DNA from: Planctomycetota bacterium
Lineage (GTDB): Bacteria > Planctomycetota > UBA1135 > GCA-002686595
Reading direction: 5' to 3'
Length of the DNA stretch: 64,000 nt
Assembly: GCA_002862085.1 (NCBI GenBank)
Contig: PKCK01000029.1
Span: 1-64,000 of the forward strand
Positions 17,179 to 25,912 of this stretch are shown one piece after another (within the stretch, counting starts at the first letter, position 1; every line of letters starts with the position of its first letter). A program made the translations under genes and the position numbers. The notes beneath the pieces are model-generated. The model saw only the letters and a list, made by a program, of their open reading frames with translations. It was not told where the DNA came from and searched no databases.

Positions 17179-18750
17179 CTAGCGCAGGAGCGCCTCGATC
17201 GACGGCTCCATCGCCTCCGCCCACAGCTCGTACCCGCGCACGTTCGGGTGGAGCAGGTCCGGCATGATCTCCTTCGGGAGCCGCCCCTCGTCGTCGAGGA
17301 ACGTGCTCGAGAGGTCGAGGAACGTCACGCGCTCGTCCGCGGCATGACCGGCGATGATCTCGTTGATCGAGTCGTTGATGCGCCGCAGGGGATCGTCGGC
17401 CGTCGCGCCGCGCGGGAACACGGCGAGCAGCAGCACCTTCGTCTTCGGGTGCCGCAGGTGGATCTCGGAGACGATGCGCCCGATGCCCTCGGCGGTCCGG
17501 CCGGCGTCCTCACGTCGATGGCCCGTGTTGTTGGTGCCGATCATCACGACCGCCAGCTTCGGGTCGATGTCGTCGATGGCGCCGTTCTGGATCCGCCAGA
17601 TGACGTGCTCCGTACGGTCGCCGCCGAAGCCGAGGTTGAGCGCGTTCCGCTTCGCGTAGCGCGCCTCCCACTGCCCGCGGCCCGCGTTCTCCCAGCCGTG
17701 GGTGATCGAGTCCCCGATCATCAAGAGGTCCACCTTCCCCATGGCCTTGCGCTCCGCGATCTTCGCCTCGTGGCGGGGCATCCACCACTTCACCGCCCAC
17801 GGTGCGGTCTGCGTCTCGGGCATGACCGCGGGGCGCAGGGTCACGCCGGGCGCGTCACGCCAGAGCCAGCGCAGACCGTCGGGGAAGAGCGAGCCGCCGT
17901 GGTTGCCGCTGTGGGCGCCCTCCCCCTCGTCGAAACGCACGTCGTAGCCCTTGAACCGCAGAGCCGCCGCCATCTCCAGGTTGCCGAGCCACCAGCTCCC
18001 GTAGCGGTTGTCGAGATCGTTGGACCCGTCCTGGAGGTACACGCGGATCGGCTTCGCATCCGCGGCGCGCACGAGCCCCGGGTAGGCGTCGCCCCCACGG
18101 ATGTTCGTGAAGCTCCCGATGTGGCTCATCACCTTGCCGAAGCTGTCCGGCCGCTCCCACGCCACGGTGAAGGCGCAGATGCCTCCGCTGCTCGCGCCCG
18201 CGATCGCGCGCATCGCGGGATCCTTCGAGAGGTTCAGCTCCGCCTCGACGCGGGGCAGGACGTCCTCGTGCAGGAAGCGCGCGTAGTCGTCCGAGAGCGT
18301 GTCGTACTCGACGCTGCGGTTCTCGGGCCTCGGCTGCCAGCCGCGCGTCTCGGGCAGGGCGTCCTTGCGGTGGCCGGGATCCACGAACACTCCCACCGTC
18401 ACGGGCATCTCTCCGCGGTGGATCAGGTTGTCGAAGACGACCGGGGCCCGGAAGTCACCGCGGAGGTAGCTGTGGCCGTCCTGGAAGACCATCAGCGCCG
18501 CGGGCTTCGCGGCGTCGTACTGCGCGGGGACGTAGACCGAGTAACGGCGCACGGTGCCCGGGAAGACGGAGCTCTCGAGCAGTTCGTGATCGGTGACCTT
18601 CCCTCGCGGGACGCCCTCCTGCTGCTCCGAACCGAGGCTGCGCGGATAGCGGCGGGCGTCCTTGGAGTCCTGAGCCGTCGCCGCGGAGGCGACGAGCAGG
18701 AAGGGAAGGAGCAAGAGGGGCGCGCGGAGGCACTTGGGGGAGACGCTCAT
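17179..18750 (-). CDS. Bifunctional esterase: putative-esterase (Esterase D/feruloyl type) fused to SGNH/GDSL hydrolase
   Basis: 523 residues from the ATG at 18750, with signal peptide MSVSPKCLRAPLLLLPFLLVASAATAQ. The first domain (about 60-310) is an alpha/beta-hydrolase of the putative-esterase family: YSVYVPAQYD, nucleophile GASSGG and a C-terminal HSGNHGG histidine. The second domain (about 320-523) is SGNH: block I GDSITHGW, Gly block GFGGDRTEH, Asn block GTNNTG and the catalytic D-x-x-H in DLLHPN. Both triads appear complete. Exported pairs of this kind remove acyl (acetyl or feruloyl) groups from plant or algal polysaccharides. The nearby sulfatases fit a polysaccharide-stripping role, which remains an inference. 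Confidence 0.85.
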   Translation of the reverse strand: MSVSPKCLRAPLLLLPFLLVASAATAQDSKDARRYPRSLGSEQQEGVPRGKVTDHELLESSVFPGTVRRYSVYVPAQYDAAKPAALMVFQDGHSYLRGDFRAPVVFDNLIHRGEMPVTVGVFVDPGHRKDALPETRGWQPRPENRSVEYDTLSDDYARFLHEDVLPRVEAELNLSKDPAMRAIAGASSGGICAFTVAWERPDSFGKVMSHIGSFTNIRGGDAYPGLVRAADAKPIRVYLQDGSNDLDNRYGSWWLGNLEMAAALRFKGYDVRFDEGEGAHSGNHGGSLFPDGLRWLWRDAPGVTLRPAVMPETQTAPWAVKWWMPRHEAKIAERKAMGKVDLLMIGDSITHGWENAGRGQWEARYAKRNALNLGFGGDRTEHVIWRIQNGAIDDIDPKLAVVMIGTNNTGHRREDAGRTAEGIGRIVSEIHLRHPKTKVLLLAVFPRGATADDPLRRINDSINEIIAGHAADERVTFLDLSSTFLDDEGRLPKEIMPDLLHPNVRGYELWAEAMEPSIEALLR

Positions 18751-18824
18751 GATGCTCCGGAGCGTAGCCGATGTCCCCGAGCGTGCGCGGTGAGGCCCGG
18801 ATCGCCCGCCCGCGCGCCTTCGGA

Positions 18825-19877
18825 TCACCTGCTCGTGGAGCGCTCGCGCGCCTCACGGCGGCGCATGGGCATCCGGTCGACGGGCGCGATCACCTGCGCC
18901 GCCGGGACGAGCTCGTCCCAGCGCTCCTTGACACCGCCGTCCTTCCCCACGAGCGCGCAGGCGAAGGCGTCCGAGCGCATCCCCCACGCCGACCTGAGGG
19001 ACTTCGTCACCTCCGGCCCGAGCTGACGGCCGGCCACGAGGGTCGCCCGATCACCGAGGAGGTGAACGACGCGCATGTCACGCATCACGAGCTCTTCGTG
19101 CTCGGACATGAAGCGGCCCAGCTGGATCGAGGCCGCCTTGCCGTAGCTCCCGCGCGCGAGCGGCTCGGCGACGACCAGCACGCGCTCCGCGTCGCGCAGC
19201 GCATCGATGAGGTTGCCGGCGCTCGGCTCCGCGGACAGCGAGCGCACGAGCGCCGCGGTGCGCGCTTCGCGGGCGGCGAGCGAGCCCGCTCGCGGCTCGG
19301 CGGTGCCTGAGGACCAGGCCTCGATGGACGCGACCTCGAGGGCGTAGTCCCCTTCCTGGCCGTCGGCGACCGTGATGCCGAAGGTCACCACCCGGGCGAG
19401 CTCGATGGGCTCCTCGGTGAGGACGAGGCGGCCGCGGTAGGAGGGCTCGAAGGCGTCGAAGGGAAGGAACACGGTCTGCCATGCGTCCGCCTTCGACGTC
19501 ATGAACGGCGCCTGCCAGTTCATCCCCCGCCGGCCCTGGCGCGTGCGGAGGCTCACCTTCCAGTTCCGTCCGTCACCGCGCACACGGAGTCGGAGCCCGT
19601 CGGCCTCGGAGAGGTCGAGCCCGCCTGCCGGGCTCCAGCGGAACGACGCGAAGCCGCCGTTGTTCTCGAGGCTGAGCTCGCCCGTGAGGCGCATCGCCCC
19701 CTCCGACCAGGTGGGCCGCCCGGTGGAGACGCCGCCCATGACCCTGTCGTGATTCGGCCGCCAGGCGGCGATCGAGGCTTCGTCCTCGAACCGCGCGATC
19801 GGCCGCGCTTCGACCTCCTGCGGAAGGGAGAGGGCAGGGAGGAGGGGCAAGGCAGCGGCGATGATGAGCGTGTTCAT
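18825..19877 (-). CDS. CIA30-like domain fused to DUF4174, exported
   Basis: 350 residues from the ATG at 19877 with signal peptide MNTLIIAAALPLLPALSLPQ. The first half (about 25-190) matches CIA30/NDUFAF1-like beta-sandwich proteins: DRVMGGVSTGRP, NNGGFASFR, WKVSLRTRQG and WQTVFLPFDAF. The second half (about 220-345) is DUF4174-like, ending in the family-type tail ALVGKDGGVKERW ... IAPVDRMPMRRREARE. CIA30-like proteins in bacteria usually bind carbohydrate-like ligands or flavin-linked partners, with no agreed function. The two-domain arrangement is uncommon in my knowledge. It is divergent from the next gene across 100 bp. Confidence 0.72.
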   Translation of the reverse strand: MNTLIIAAALPLLPALSLPQEVEARPIARFEDEASIAAWRPNHDRVMGGVSTGRPTWSEGAMRLTGELSLENNGGFASFRWSPAGGLDLSEADGLRLRVRGDGRNWKVSLRTRQGRRGMNWQAPFMTSKADAWQTVFLPFDAFEPSYRGRLVLTEEPIELARVVTFGITVADGQEGDYALEVASIEAWSSGTAEPRAGSLAAREARTAALVRSLSAEPSAGNLIDALRDAERVLVVAEPLARGSYGKAASIQLGRFMSEHEELVMRDMRVVHLLGDRATLVAGRQLGPEVTKSLRSAWGMRSDAFACALVGKDGGVKERWDELVPAAQVIAPVDRMPMRRREARERSTSR

Positions 19878-19977
19878 GGGGGTGGACCTCGGTCGGGTCT
19901 TCGCGCGACGCGGCGCCGGGGATCCAAGTGGCGCGCCGGACTGGACGGGAACGTCCGGGCCAGGGACGATCCCCGGA

Positions 19978-20493
19978 ATGCGACACGCCCTCACCGCCGT
20001 CCTCCTCGCGGGCCTCACCGCCTGCGCCACGACCACCACCCCCGCGCTCCGCCCCGACGGAGACCCCGAACGCGCCGCGATCCTCGCCGTCGTCGAGCGC
20101 TCCTTCGACGCCATCCAGGCCCAGGGAGAGGAAGGCGCGCGTATCTGGCGCGAGGTCCTGCTCGACCGAGGCTCCATGAGCTCGGTGAGGACCCGGGACG
20201 GCGCGCGCAGCACGAGCGGGCGATCCTTCGCCGAGCACCTCGAGAGGACCGAGAACGCCGAGCCGGGCCCGAGCTATCTCGAGCGCATGTGGGACCAGAC
20301 CGTTCTCGTCGAGGGCGACGTGGCCGTCGTGTGGACGCCCTACGACTTCTGGCTCGGCGGGGACTTCTCCCACGGCGGCGTCGACGTGATCACGCTGCTG
20401 CGCACCGACGAGGGCTGGAAGATCGCGTCCTTCGCATGGAGCGTCGTGCCCGACCTCGAGTCCCCGCTGCCGCCGCCGGGCGCCGCGGACTGA
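19978..20493 (+). CDS. NTF2-like (SnoaL/DUF4440-type) lipoprotein
   Basis: 171 residues from the ATG at 19978, the start that gives the lipoprotein signal MRHALTAVLLAGLTAC (lipobox LTAC); the track ORF starts earlier at 19861. The mature part looks like an NTF2 cone: AAILAVVERSFDAIQA at the start and a later VEGDVAVVWTPYDFWLGG ... ITLLRTDEGWKIASFAWSV. Such domains bind small ligands or serve as accessory subunits. No catalytic residues can be assigned. It ends 15 nt from the convergent sulfatase stop. Confidence 0.75.
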   Translation: MRHALTAVLLAGLTACATTTTPALRPDGDPERAAILAVVERSFDAIQAQGEEGARIWREVLLDRGSMSSVRTRDGARSTSGRSFAEHLERTENAEPGPSYLERMWDQTVLVEGDVAVVWTPYDFWLGGDFSHGGVDVITLLRTDEGWKIASFAWSVVPDLESPLPPPGAAD

Positions 20494-20508
20494 TTTGCCC
20501 GGCGCGCC

Positions 20509-21795
20509 TCAGCGCCGCGCCTTCGCCGGCGGATCCCAGGCGGGCATCGCGTCCAGCACGGCGCCGAGCCGGGCGCGAACGACGGGCTCGGCGTCCGCGG
20601 GGAGCGGCGCGCGCTCGTCGCGGTCCGCGAGCACGTCGAAGAGCTCACCGTCGTGGTGCAGCTTGAAGCGCCCGTCGTAGACCGCCCGCCCGGGGCGCCC
20701 GGGCACGTTCCAGCGCGGATCGTAGTGCCAGAAGATCCAGTCGCGCGGATCTCCGGGCTCGCCGCGGAGGCGCGGCGCGAAGCTCCGTCCGTCCTCACCG
20801 GCCACCGCGCCGAGATCGAGACCGCACAGCTCGGCCAGCGTCGGCGCGAAGTCGACGAGAGTGACGAGATCGTCGAGGACGGCGGGCGCGACGGTCCCGG
20901 GCCAGCGGACGATCATCGGGACGTGGGTCCCCGCGGCGCGCAGGTGGGACTTGCCGCCTCGCACCTCACCGCCGCGCCAGACCGAGGTGATCGCGCGGTG
21001 GGTGCCGTTGTCGCCCACGAAGAGGACGAGCGTGTCCTCGGCGAGGCCGAGCTCCTCCAGGCCGTCGAGGACGCGGCCGACGATCAGGTCCACGTGGGCG
21101 ACCATGTCGCCGAACAGCTCCTCCTTCGTGCGCTCCCCCTCCGGCGAGCCGGGCGTCCGCACGAAGGGCGAGTGAGGCAGGATCATCGGGTAGTGGAGGA
21201 AGAAGGGCCGCTCGCGGTTCGCAGCCGCGAAGCGCAGGCCGTGCTCGCAGCACAGGTCCGGCCCGAAGGCGCCGGGGAAGTCGTGCAGTTCCCCGTCGAT
21301 GTCCAGCCGGGGGTCCGCGTAGCGCGGGCCACGGTCCTCGACGGTGTTCCACAGGCACCACGTGTCGAAGCCGAAGGCGGCGGGGCGCCGGGGGTCGTCG
21401 ACCCCGTAGGAGAGCTGCCACTTCCCCACGACGCAGGTCGCGTAGCCCGCGTCGGAGAACATCGTCCCGAGGGTGCGCTCGGAGGGATCGAGGTATCCGA
21501 AGCGCTCGTAGTTGCGGAAGCCGTGGCGCCCCGTGAGCAGCTCGGCGCGCGAGGGCGTGCAGAGAGGCGTCGCGTGGGCGTCACGGAAGCGGACCCCCTC
21601 CGCCGCCATCCGGTCGAGCCGCGGGGTGCTGTACGACGTGCCCCCGTTGACGCCGAGGCATTCGTGGCCGAGGTCGTCTGCGAAGAGCAGCACGACGTTG
21701 GGGGGCCTTTCACCGGCGCGACTCCCCAGGGCTTCTCCGGGCGCGGTCGGCGTCGATTGGCAGGCGGCGAGCAGAAGGACGAGGTGCCAACGCAT
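20509..21795 (-). CDS. Sulfatase lipoprotein
   Basis: 428 residues. The N-terminus MRWHLVLLLAAC is a lipoprotein signal (LAAC). The metal-binding DDLGHE is near residue 40 and the formylglycine motif CTPSR at Cys79, followed by AELLTGRHGF. GKWQLSYG contributes active-site Lys, MILPHSPF a His, and VGDNGTHR the distal Asp/Asn pair. The C-terminal subdomain ends with RAVYDGRFKLHHDGELFDV, the usual sulfatase beta-hairpin. It hydrolyses sulfate esters in the periplasm or at the outer membrane. It is a different subfamily from the 10909 gene because the active-site spacing and tail differ. Confidence 0.87.
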   Translation of the reverse strand: MRWHLVLLLAACQSTPTAPGEALGSRAGERPPNVVLLFADDLGHECLGVNGGTSYSTPRLDRMAAEGVRFRDAHATPLCTPSRAELLTGRHGFRNYERFGYLDPSERTLGTMFSDAGYATCVVGKWQLSYGVDDPRRPAAFGFDTWCLWNTVEDRGPRYADPRLDIDGELHDFPGAFGPDLCCEHGLRFAAANRERPFFLHYPMILPHSPFVRTPGSPEGERTKEELFGDMVAHVDLIVGRVLDGLEELGLAEDTLVLFVGDNGTHRAITSVWRGGEVRGGKSHLRAAGTHVPMIVRWPGTVAPAVLDDLVTLVDFAPTLAELCGLDLGAVAGEDGRSFAPRLRGEPGDPRDWIFWHYDPRWNVPGRPGRAVYDGRFKLHHDGELFDVLADRDERAPLPADAEPVVRARLGAVLDAMPAWDPPAKARR

Positions 21796-22150
21796 CGTCG
21801 CAGAGTACAGCTGATCGGGGCGCTGCTCCCGGAGCGGCTGGAGAGCCCTCGGGCGGACCGAGCGCTGGATCCGCGGAATTCCTGTCCGGAAGGCGGCGGC
21901 GGGCTCAGTTCGACGTGGCGGCGCCCGAAGGGCCCGCTCAGGCCCCTCGGCCCCAACCCGACCACGTTCGATCGGGGCATCACCATCTCCACAGCCGTCG
22001 TCCTCGGAGGCCCCCCCGGGAGTCCGGTCGACGGTCGTGGGCCCGGCCCGGATCGCATCGAATGCGACGAGCGGGGCCGCGTAGGACCTGTCTCCGCCCG
22101 CTCACGAACCGCGACGCTCGAAGCTCGCCCGAAACACACCACCGCTGACC
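21796..22150. other. 355-bp divergent intergenic region
   Basis: No gene-like frame fits local codon usage here. It separates the minus-strand sulfatase from the plus-strand lipoprotein and must hold both promoters. A TACTCT hexamer on the minus strand lies just before the sulfatase ATG; I see no convincing -35. No repeat or RNA structure stands out. Confidence 0.35.
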
Positions 22151-22741
22151 ATGCTCCAACGCCTCCTGCCCGCCATCGCCGCCGCTCTCTCCCTCGTCGC
22201 CTGCTCTTTCCAGACCGACGCGCACTACAAGTCCACGGGCATGTCCGCGATCGAAGATGATCTCGGCGTGAGCGGAGGAGGATTCGACCTCACCGCGGGC
22301 GAGCCGTCCTGCGTGTATGGCACGGTCCTGGACGGCGAGACGCGTCGCTTCACGTACCTCGTCATCACCGACGACCTGTTCAGGGACGGACTGCTCTTCG
22401 ACCACTCGATCGACGGCAGGACCATGATGAAAGGCGAGGCGGTCAGCTCGGACCACACCCTCTCCTTCAGGGACTTCACCGTTCAGGCCACCTTCGAAGC
22501 GACGCGCGAAGGCGGCAAGCTCGCCGGAGCCACGACCTCGATCAACGGCGCCGAGATCGAAGCGGGGCAGTGGCTCTTCGTGGTCGACGCCGACGACCCG
22601 GAGGCGGCCCTGGTCGCCGTGGACGCACCGGCGCCCGAACTCCCCGGGGGCATCGAGGAGCTCGGCGACGCGACCCGCGAGGTGGTGCGCCAGCTGAGCT
22701 CGTCGAACGACGGGGTGAGGGCGCTGCTCGGTCGCTCCTGA
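22151..22741 (+). CDS. Hypothetical lipoprotein
   Basis: 196 residues. MLQRLLPAIAAALSLVACSF is a lipoprotein signal with the Cys at 18. The mature part is acidic with no recognisable motif. It contains a beta-rich core (CVYGTVLDGETRRFTYLVITDD) and an amphipathic C-terminal helix (GIEELGDATREVVRQLSSSND). It follows a long intergenic gap and precedes the Gfo/Idh/MocA gene by 149 bp. I do not recognise the family. Confidence 0.65.
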   Translation: MLQRLLPAIAAALSLVACSFQTDAHYKSTGMSAIEDDLGVSGGGFDLTAGEPSCVYGTVLDGETRRFTYLVITDDLFRDGLLFDHSIDGRTMMKGEAVSSDHTLSFRDFTVQATFEATREGGKLAGATTSINGAEIEAGQWLFVVDADDPEAALVAVDAPAPELPGGIEELGDATREVVRQLSSSNDGVRALLGRS

Positions 22742-22890
22742 TCCCGGCGCGCCGCGCGTTCGACGAGCCACTCGCCGCGGCTGGCGAGGCGTGCTGCCCG
22801 AAGTGCGGCGCAGAAGGGCGGGCCGTGGGCGGCGTGCTATCGTGCCGGGGCTCGACCTCGTCACCCTCGCGTCCCCCGCCGATCTGCTCC

Positions 22891-24348
22891 ATGACCACCC
22901 TTCCCCGCCGCCAGTTCCTCGGCGCGGCCGCCGCCGCGGTCGCTTTCCCGAACATCGCTCTGTCGCGCGGCGGCAAGAAGTGGCGACCGAACGACGAGCT
23001 GCGGGTCGCGGTGGTCGGCATCCGGAGCCGGGGCCAGGCGCACATCAACGGGCTGCACCGTCTCGACGGCGTGCGCGTGGTCGCCGTCGCGGACTGCGAC
23101 GCGCAGTACCTCGAGCGCGAGAAGAAGACCTTCGCGGAGCGCGGCGAGTCCCTCGACACCCACGTCGATCTCCGCGAGGTGCTCGACCGCGACGACATCG
23201 ACATCGTGGCCTCGGCGACGCCGAACCACTGGCACGCCCTGCTGACGATCTGGGCCTGTCAGGCCGGCAAGGACGTCTACATCGAGAAGCCGGTCTCCCA
23301 CAACGTGTGGGAGGGCCGGAAGATGGTCGAGGCGGCGCGCAAGTACGGGCGGATCGTGCAGGCGGGGACGCAGTCGCGCTCGAGCTACGCCATCCGGGAC
23401 GCCGTGGCGTGGCTGCGCGGCGGCGCGCTCGGCGAGATCCAGTACGGACAGGGCCTCTGCTACAAGCCGCGCCGGTCCATCGGCAAGGTGAGCGGGCCGC
23501 AGAAGGTGCCGTCGAGCGTGGACTACAACCTGTGGCTCGGCCCGGCGCCGGAGGTGCCCCTCTCGCGCAGGAGCCTGCACTACGACTGGCACTGGGTGTT
23601 CGACACGGGCAACGGCGACATGGGCAACCAGGGGATCCACCAGATGGACCTCTGCCGCTGGGCGCTCGGCCACGAGGGCCTGTCGAACCGCATCCTGAGC
23701 GTCGGTGGACGCCTCGGCTACGACGACGACGGCAACACCCCGAACACGCAGGTGGCTCTGCACGAGTACGGGGACGGTCCCCCGATCGTGTTCGAGACGC
23801 GCGGCCTGCCCAAGGATCGCGCGGCCCAGGAGAAGGGCTGGAACATGGACGGCGTGCGCGGCACCTCCATCGGCGCCTGGATCCACTGCGAGAACGGCTC
23901 GCTGCGGCTGCCGAACTACTCGTCCGCCCAGGCCTTCGACGCCAACGGTGAGAAGATCAAGGAGTGGGACGGCGCCGAGGACCACTACGCGAACTTCATC
24001 GACGCCGTGCGGACACGCGACGCGGCCTCGCTCAACGCGGACATCGAGGAGGGGCACGTCTCGAGCGCGCTCTGCCACACGGGCAACATCAGCCACCAGC
24101 TCGGTGAAGGCGCGGACCCCGACGAGCTGCGCGAGCTCTGCGCCGGCCGCGGTCCCACCGGCGACGCGGTCGAGCGCATGATGGCGCACCTCGCGGCCAA
24201 CGGCGTCGACCTCGACGCGGACGAGCTGACCGCGGGCGCCGTCCTCGAGATGGACCCCGCCACCGAGCGCTTCACCAACGATCCGCGCGCGAACCGCCTC
24301 CTGAGGCGCGACTATCGCGCGCCCTTCGTGGTGCCGGAGACGGTGTGA
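22891..24348 (+). CDS. Gfo/Idh/MocA family oxidoreductase with Tat signal
   Basis: 485 residues from the ATG at 22891. The twin-arginine signal TLPRRQFLGAAAAAVAF implies folded, cofactor-loaded export. The Rossmann domain starts with RVAVVGIRSRGQAH, and the second conserved segment is YIEKPVSHN, with the EKP Lys conserved in the family. The C-terminal alpha/beta domain contains DWHWVFDTGNGDMGNQGIHQMD, with the GxHxxD His/Asp of planctomycete paralogs. It probably oxidises or epimerises a sugar with bound NAD(P) in the periplasm. The next gene overlaps its stop (GTGA), so they form one operon. Confidence 0.88.
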   Translation: MTTLPRRQFLGAAAAAVAFPNIALSRGGKKWRPNDELRVAVVGIRSRGQAHINGLHRLDGVRVVAVADCDAQYLEREKKTFAERGESLDTHVDLREVLDRDDIDIVASATPNHWHALLTIWACQAGKDVYIEKPVSHNVWEGRKMVEAARKYGRIVQAGTQSRSSYAIRDAVAWLRGGALGEIQYGQGLCYKPRRSIGKVSGPQKVPSSVDYNLWLGPAPEVPLSRRSLHYDWHWVFDTGNGDMGNQGIHQMDLCRWALGHEGLSNRILSVGGRLGYDDDGNTPNTQVALHEYGDGPPIVFETRGLPKDRAAQEKGWNMDGVRGTSIGAWIHCENGSLRLPNYSSAQAFDANGEKIKEWDGAEDHYANFIDAVRTRDAASLNADIEEGHVSSALCHTGNISHQLGEGADPDELRELCAGRGPTGDAVERMMAHLAANGVDLDADELTAGAVLEMDPATERFTNDPRANRLLRRDYRAPFVVPETV

Positions 24349-25004
24349 GGCTCCTCGCCGCCGCCGCGCTCCTCGGGGCCGCTGCGTGCTCGAGCACCCA
24401 GCGACCCGTCGCGCTGCTCGGTGGACCCGCGCGCTTCGACCTGACCGACGCGGATGCCTTCCGCATCCACGGGGGCCAGGTCGAGCTCGTGGCCGAAGCC
24501 GACTACGCGCCGCCGCACCGCTCCCCGCGCGCGATCGCCCTGCTGGACGGGACCGAGTACCGCAGCTTCACCCTCGACGTCGAGATGATGCAGACAGGGC
24601 GCGAGTACGGTCACCGTGACCTGTGCCTCTTCTTCGGGTTCGAGTCCGCGGAGCGCTTCTACTACGTGCACCTCGCGACCGCGCCGGACCCGCGGGCGCA
24701 CAACGTCTTCCTCGTCGACGCCGCCGCCCGGCGCAACCTGATCCCGGCCCGGGAACAGGGCGTCGACTGGGGCCAGGAGGAGTGGCACCGCGTCCGCCTC
24801 GTGCGCGACGTCGACGCTGGCGCCGTGCGCGTCTACTTCGACGACATGCTCGTCCCCGTGCTCGAGGCCGAGGACCGCACGATCGAGTGGGGCCGCATCG
24901 GCTTCGGCTCCTTCGACGACACCGGACGTTTCAAGGACCCGGTGCTCTCGAGCTACGAGTCGCGGCCGTCGGATCCCTGGGGTTCGCCCTTCGACGCCGA
25001 CTGA
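24345..25004 (+). CDS. LamG/DUF1080-like beta-sandwich lipoprotein
   Basis: 219 residues from a GTG overlapping the upstream stop by 4 nt. The lipoprotein signal is MRLLAAAALLGAAAC. The rest resembles a concanavalin-like jelly roll: RSFTLDVEMMQTGREYGHRDLCLFFGF, FYYVHLATAP, EWHRVRLVRDVDAGAVRVYFDD, WGRIGFGSFDDTGRF. Such domains bind or hydrolyse glycans, but no catalytic residues are clear. Its last 52 nt overlap the 3' end of the convergent DUF6807-type gene. Confidence 0.72.
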   Translation: MRLLAAAALLGAAACSSTQRPVALLGGPARFDLTDADAFRIHGGQVELVAEADYAPPHRSPRAIALLDGTEYRSFTLDVEMMQTGREYGHRDLCLFFGFESAERFYYVHLATAPDPRAHNVFLVDAAARRNLIPAREQGVDWGQEEWHRVRLVRDVDAGAVRVYFDDMLVPVLEAEDRTIEWGRIGFGSFDDTGRFKDPVLSSYESRPSDPWGSPFDAD

Positions 25005-25912
25005 CCGGACCAGTCGCGCCAGGCGGCTTCGAGGGCCTCCGCGTCGGTCGCGCCGGAGTAGAGCCGGACGCGATAGCGCATGCGCAGGACCTCGCCCTTC
25101 TCGAGCTCGAGATCCCCGGTGCCCGCTGGCTTCTTCTCGAAGTCGTGGACGCCGAACGGATTCGCGCCGACGAGTCCGTAGTCACGGGCGTGCCACCAGG
25201 TGGGGTGACGCGGGTTCTCGGGGTGGTCGAAGATCGCGACGCCGACCTCTTCACCTGCGACCGGCCCGTGGTACGCGAGCCAGCGGCTCCGCTTCCCCCA
25301 GAGCGCGCGGTCCGCGCGGCCCTCGGAGTCGAGCGCCCTCCCCTTCGCCACCTCGCCGCGGAGCCGCAGCGCCGGATGCAGCCGGAGCGCGAAGGTGCCC
25401 TCCTTCGTGTCGCCGAAGGTGACGTCCACGAGGGCCTCGAGGCGCACGTCGACGTCGATGTGGCGTACGCCGTCCATCTCCGACAGGGTCATCCGCCGCT
25501 TCTCGCGCAGGAGCGCCTCGCCCGGGCTCGCGATCCAGTCGGCGATCATGTCCACCGTCATGACGCCCGCCTTGACGGCGACCTTCGGCTCTCCGAGGAC
25601 GTCCACGCGCGGCGTGGCGCCCTTCGAGTGCCAGAAGTCGTGGCCGTTCACGTCGCCGTGGGCCAGCCACATCGAGGTGTGGTGCGGGTGGTCCTTGGCC
25701 TCTCCCTCGCGCGCCGGCGCGACGGGGAACGCCCGGGTCATCTCGACCCCGCCCGGCCCGCGGACGGGCCAGAGGTAGGGGACGCGCACCTCCGGCCCGT
25801 AGTGCAGACTGGTGAAGGCGCCCGACGGCGCGTCGAGCACGAGGGTTCGGTGACCCTTCTCCTGCGGCGCGGCGGAGAGCGCGAGGAGACCGGCGATGAG
25901 GAGGCTTCGCAT
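24953..25912 (-). CDS. DUF6807/PmoA-like family exported protein
   Basis: 319 residues from the ATG at 25912 (MRSLLIAGLLALSAAPQ signal peptide); the track ORF runs beyond it to 26098. Motifs DHPHHTSMWLAHGDVNGHDFWH and FDHPENPRHPTWWHARDYGLVGANPFG are typical of the methane-oxygenase-PmoA-like family of planctomycetes, now DUF6807 as far as I recall. It has nothing to do with methane oxidation. Conserved His clusters suggest a metal or sugar site. The function is not established. The gene is convergent and overlapping at its 3' end with the LamG gene, and head-to-head with the cupin gene at its 5' end. Confidence 0.78.
   Translation of the reverse strand: MRSLLIAGLLALSAAPQEKGHRTLVLDAPSGAFTSLHYGPEVRVPYLWPVRGPGGVEMTRAFPVAPAREGEAKDHPHHTSMWLAHGDVNGHDFWHSKGATPRVDVLGEPKVAVKAGVMTVDMIADWIASPGEALLREKRRMTLSEMDGVRHIDVDVRLEALVDVTFGDTKEGTFALRLHPALRLRGEVAKGRALDSEGRADRALWGKRSRWLAYHGPVAGEEVGVAIFDHPENPRHPTWWHARDYGLVGANPFGVHDFEKKPAGTGDLELEKGEVLRMRYRVRLYSGATDAEALEAAWRDWSGQSASKGEPQGSDGRDS

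Noticed and set aside
24953-25912. Particulate methane monooxygenase subunit (PmoA) reading of the DUF6807 gene
   Set aside because: The protein is a soluble exported His-rich beta protein without the membrane helices of PmoA; the name is historical.
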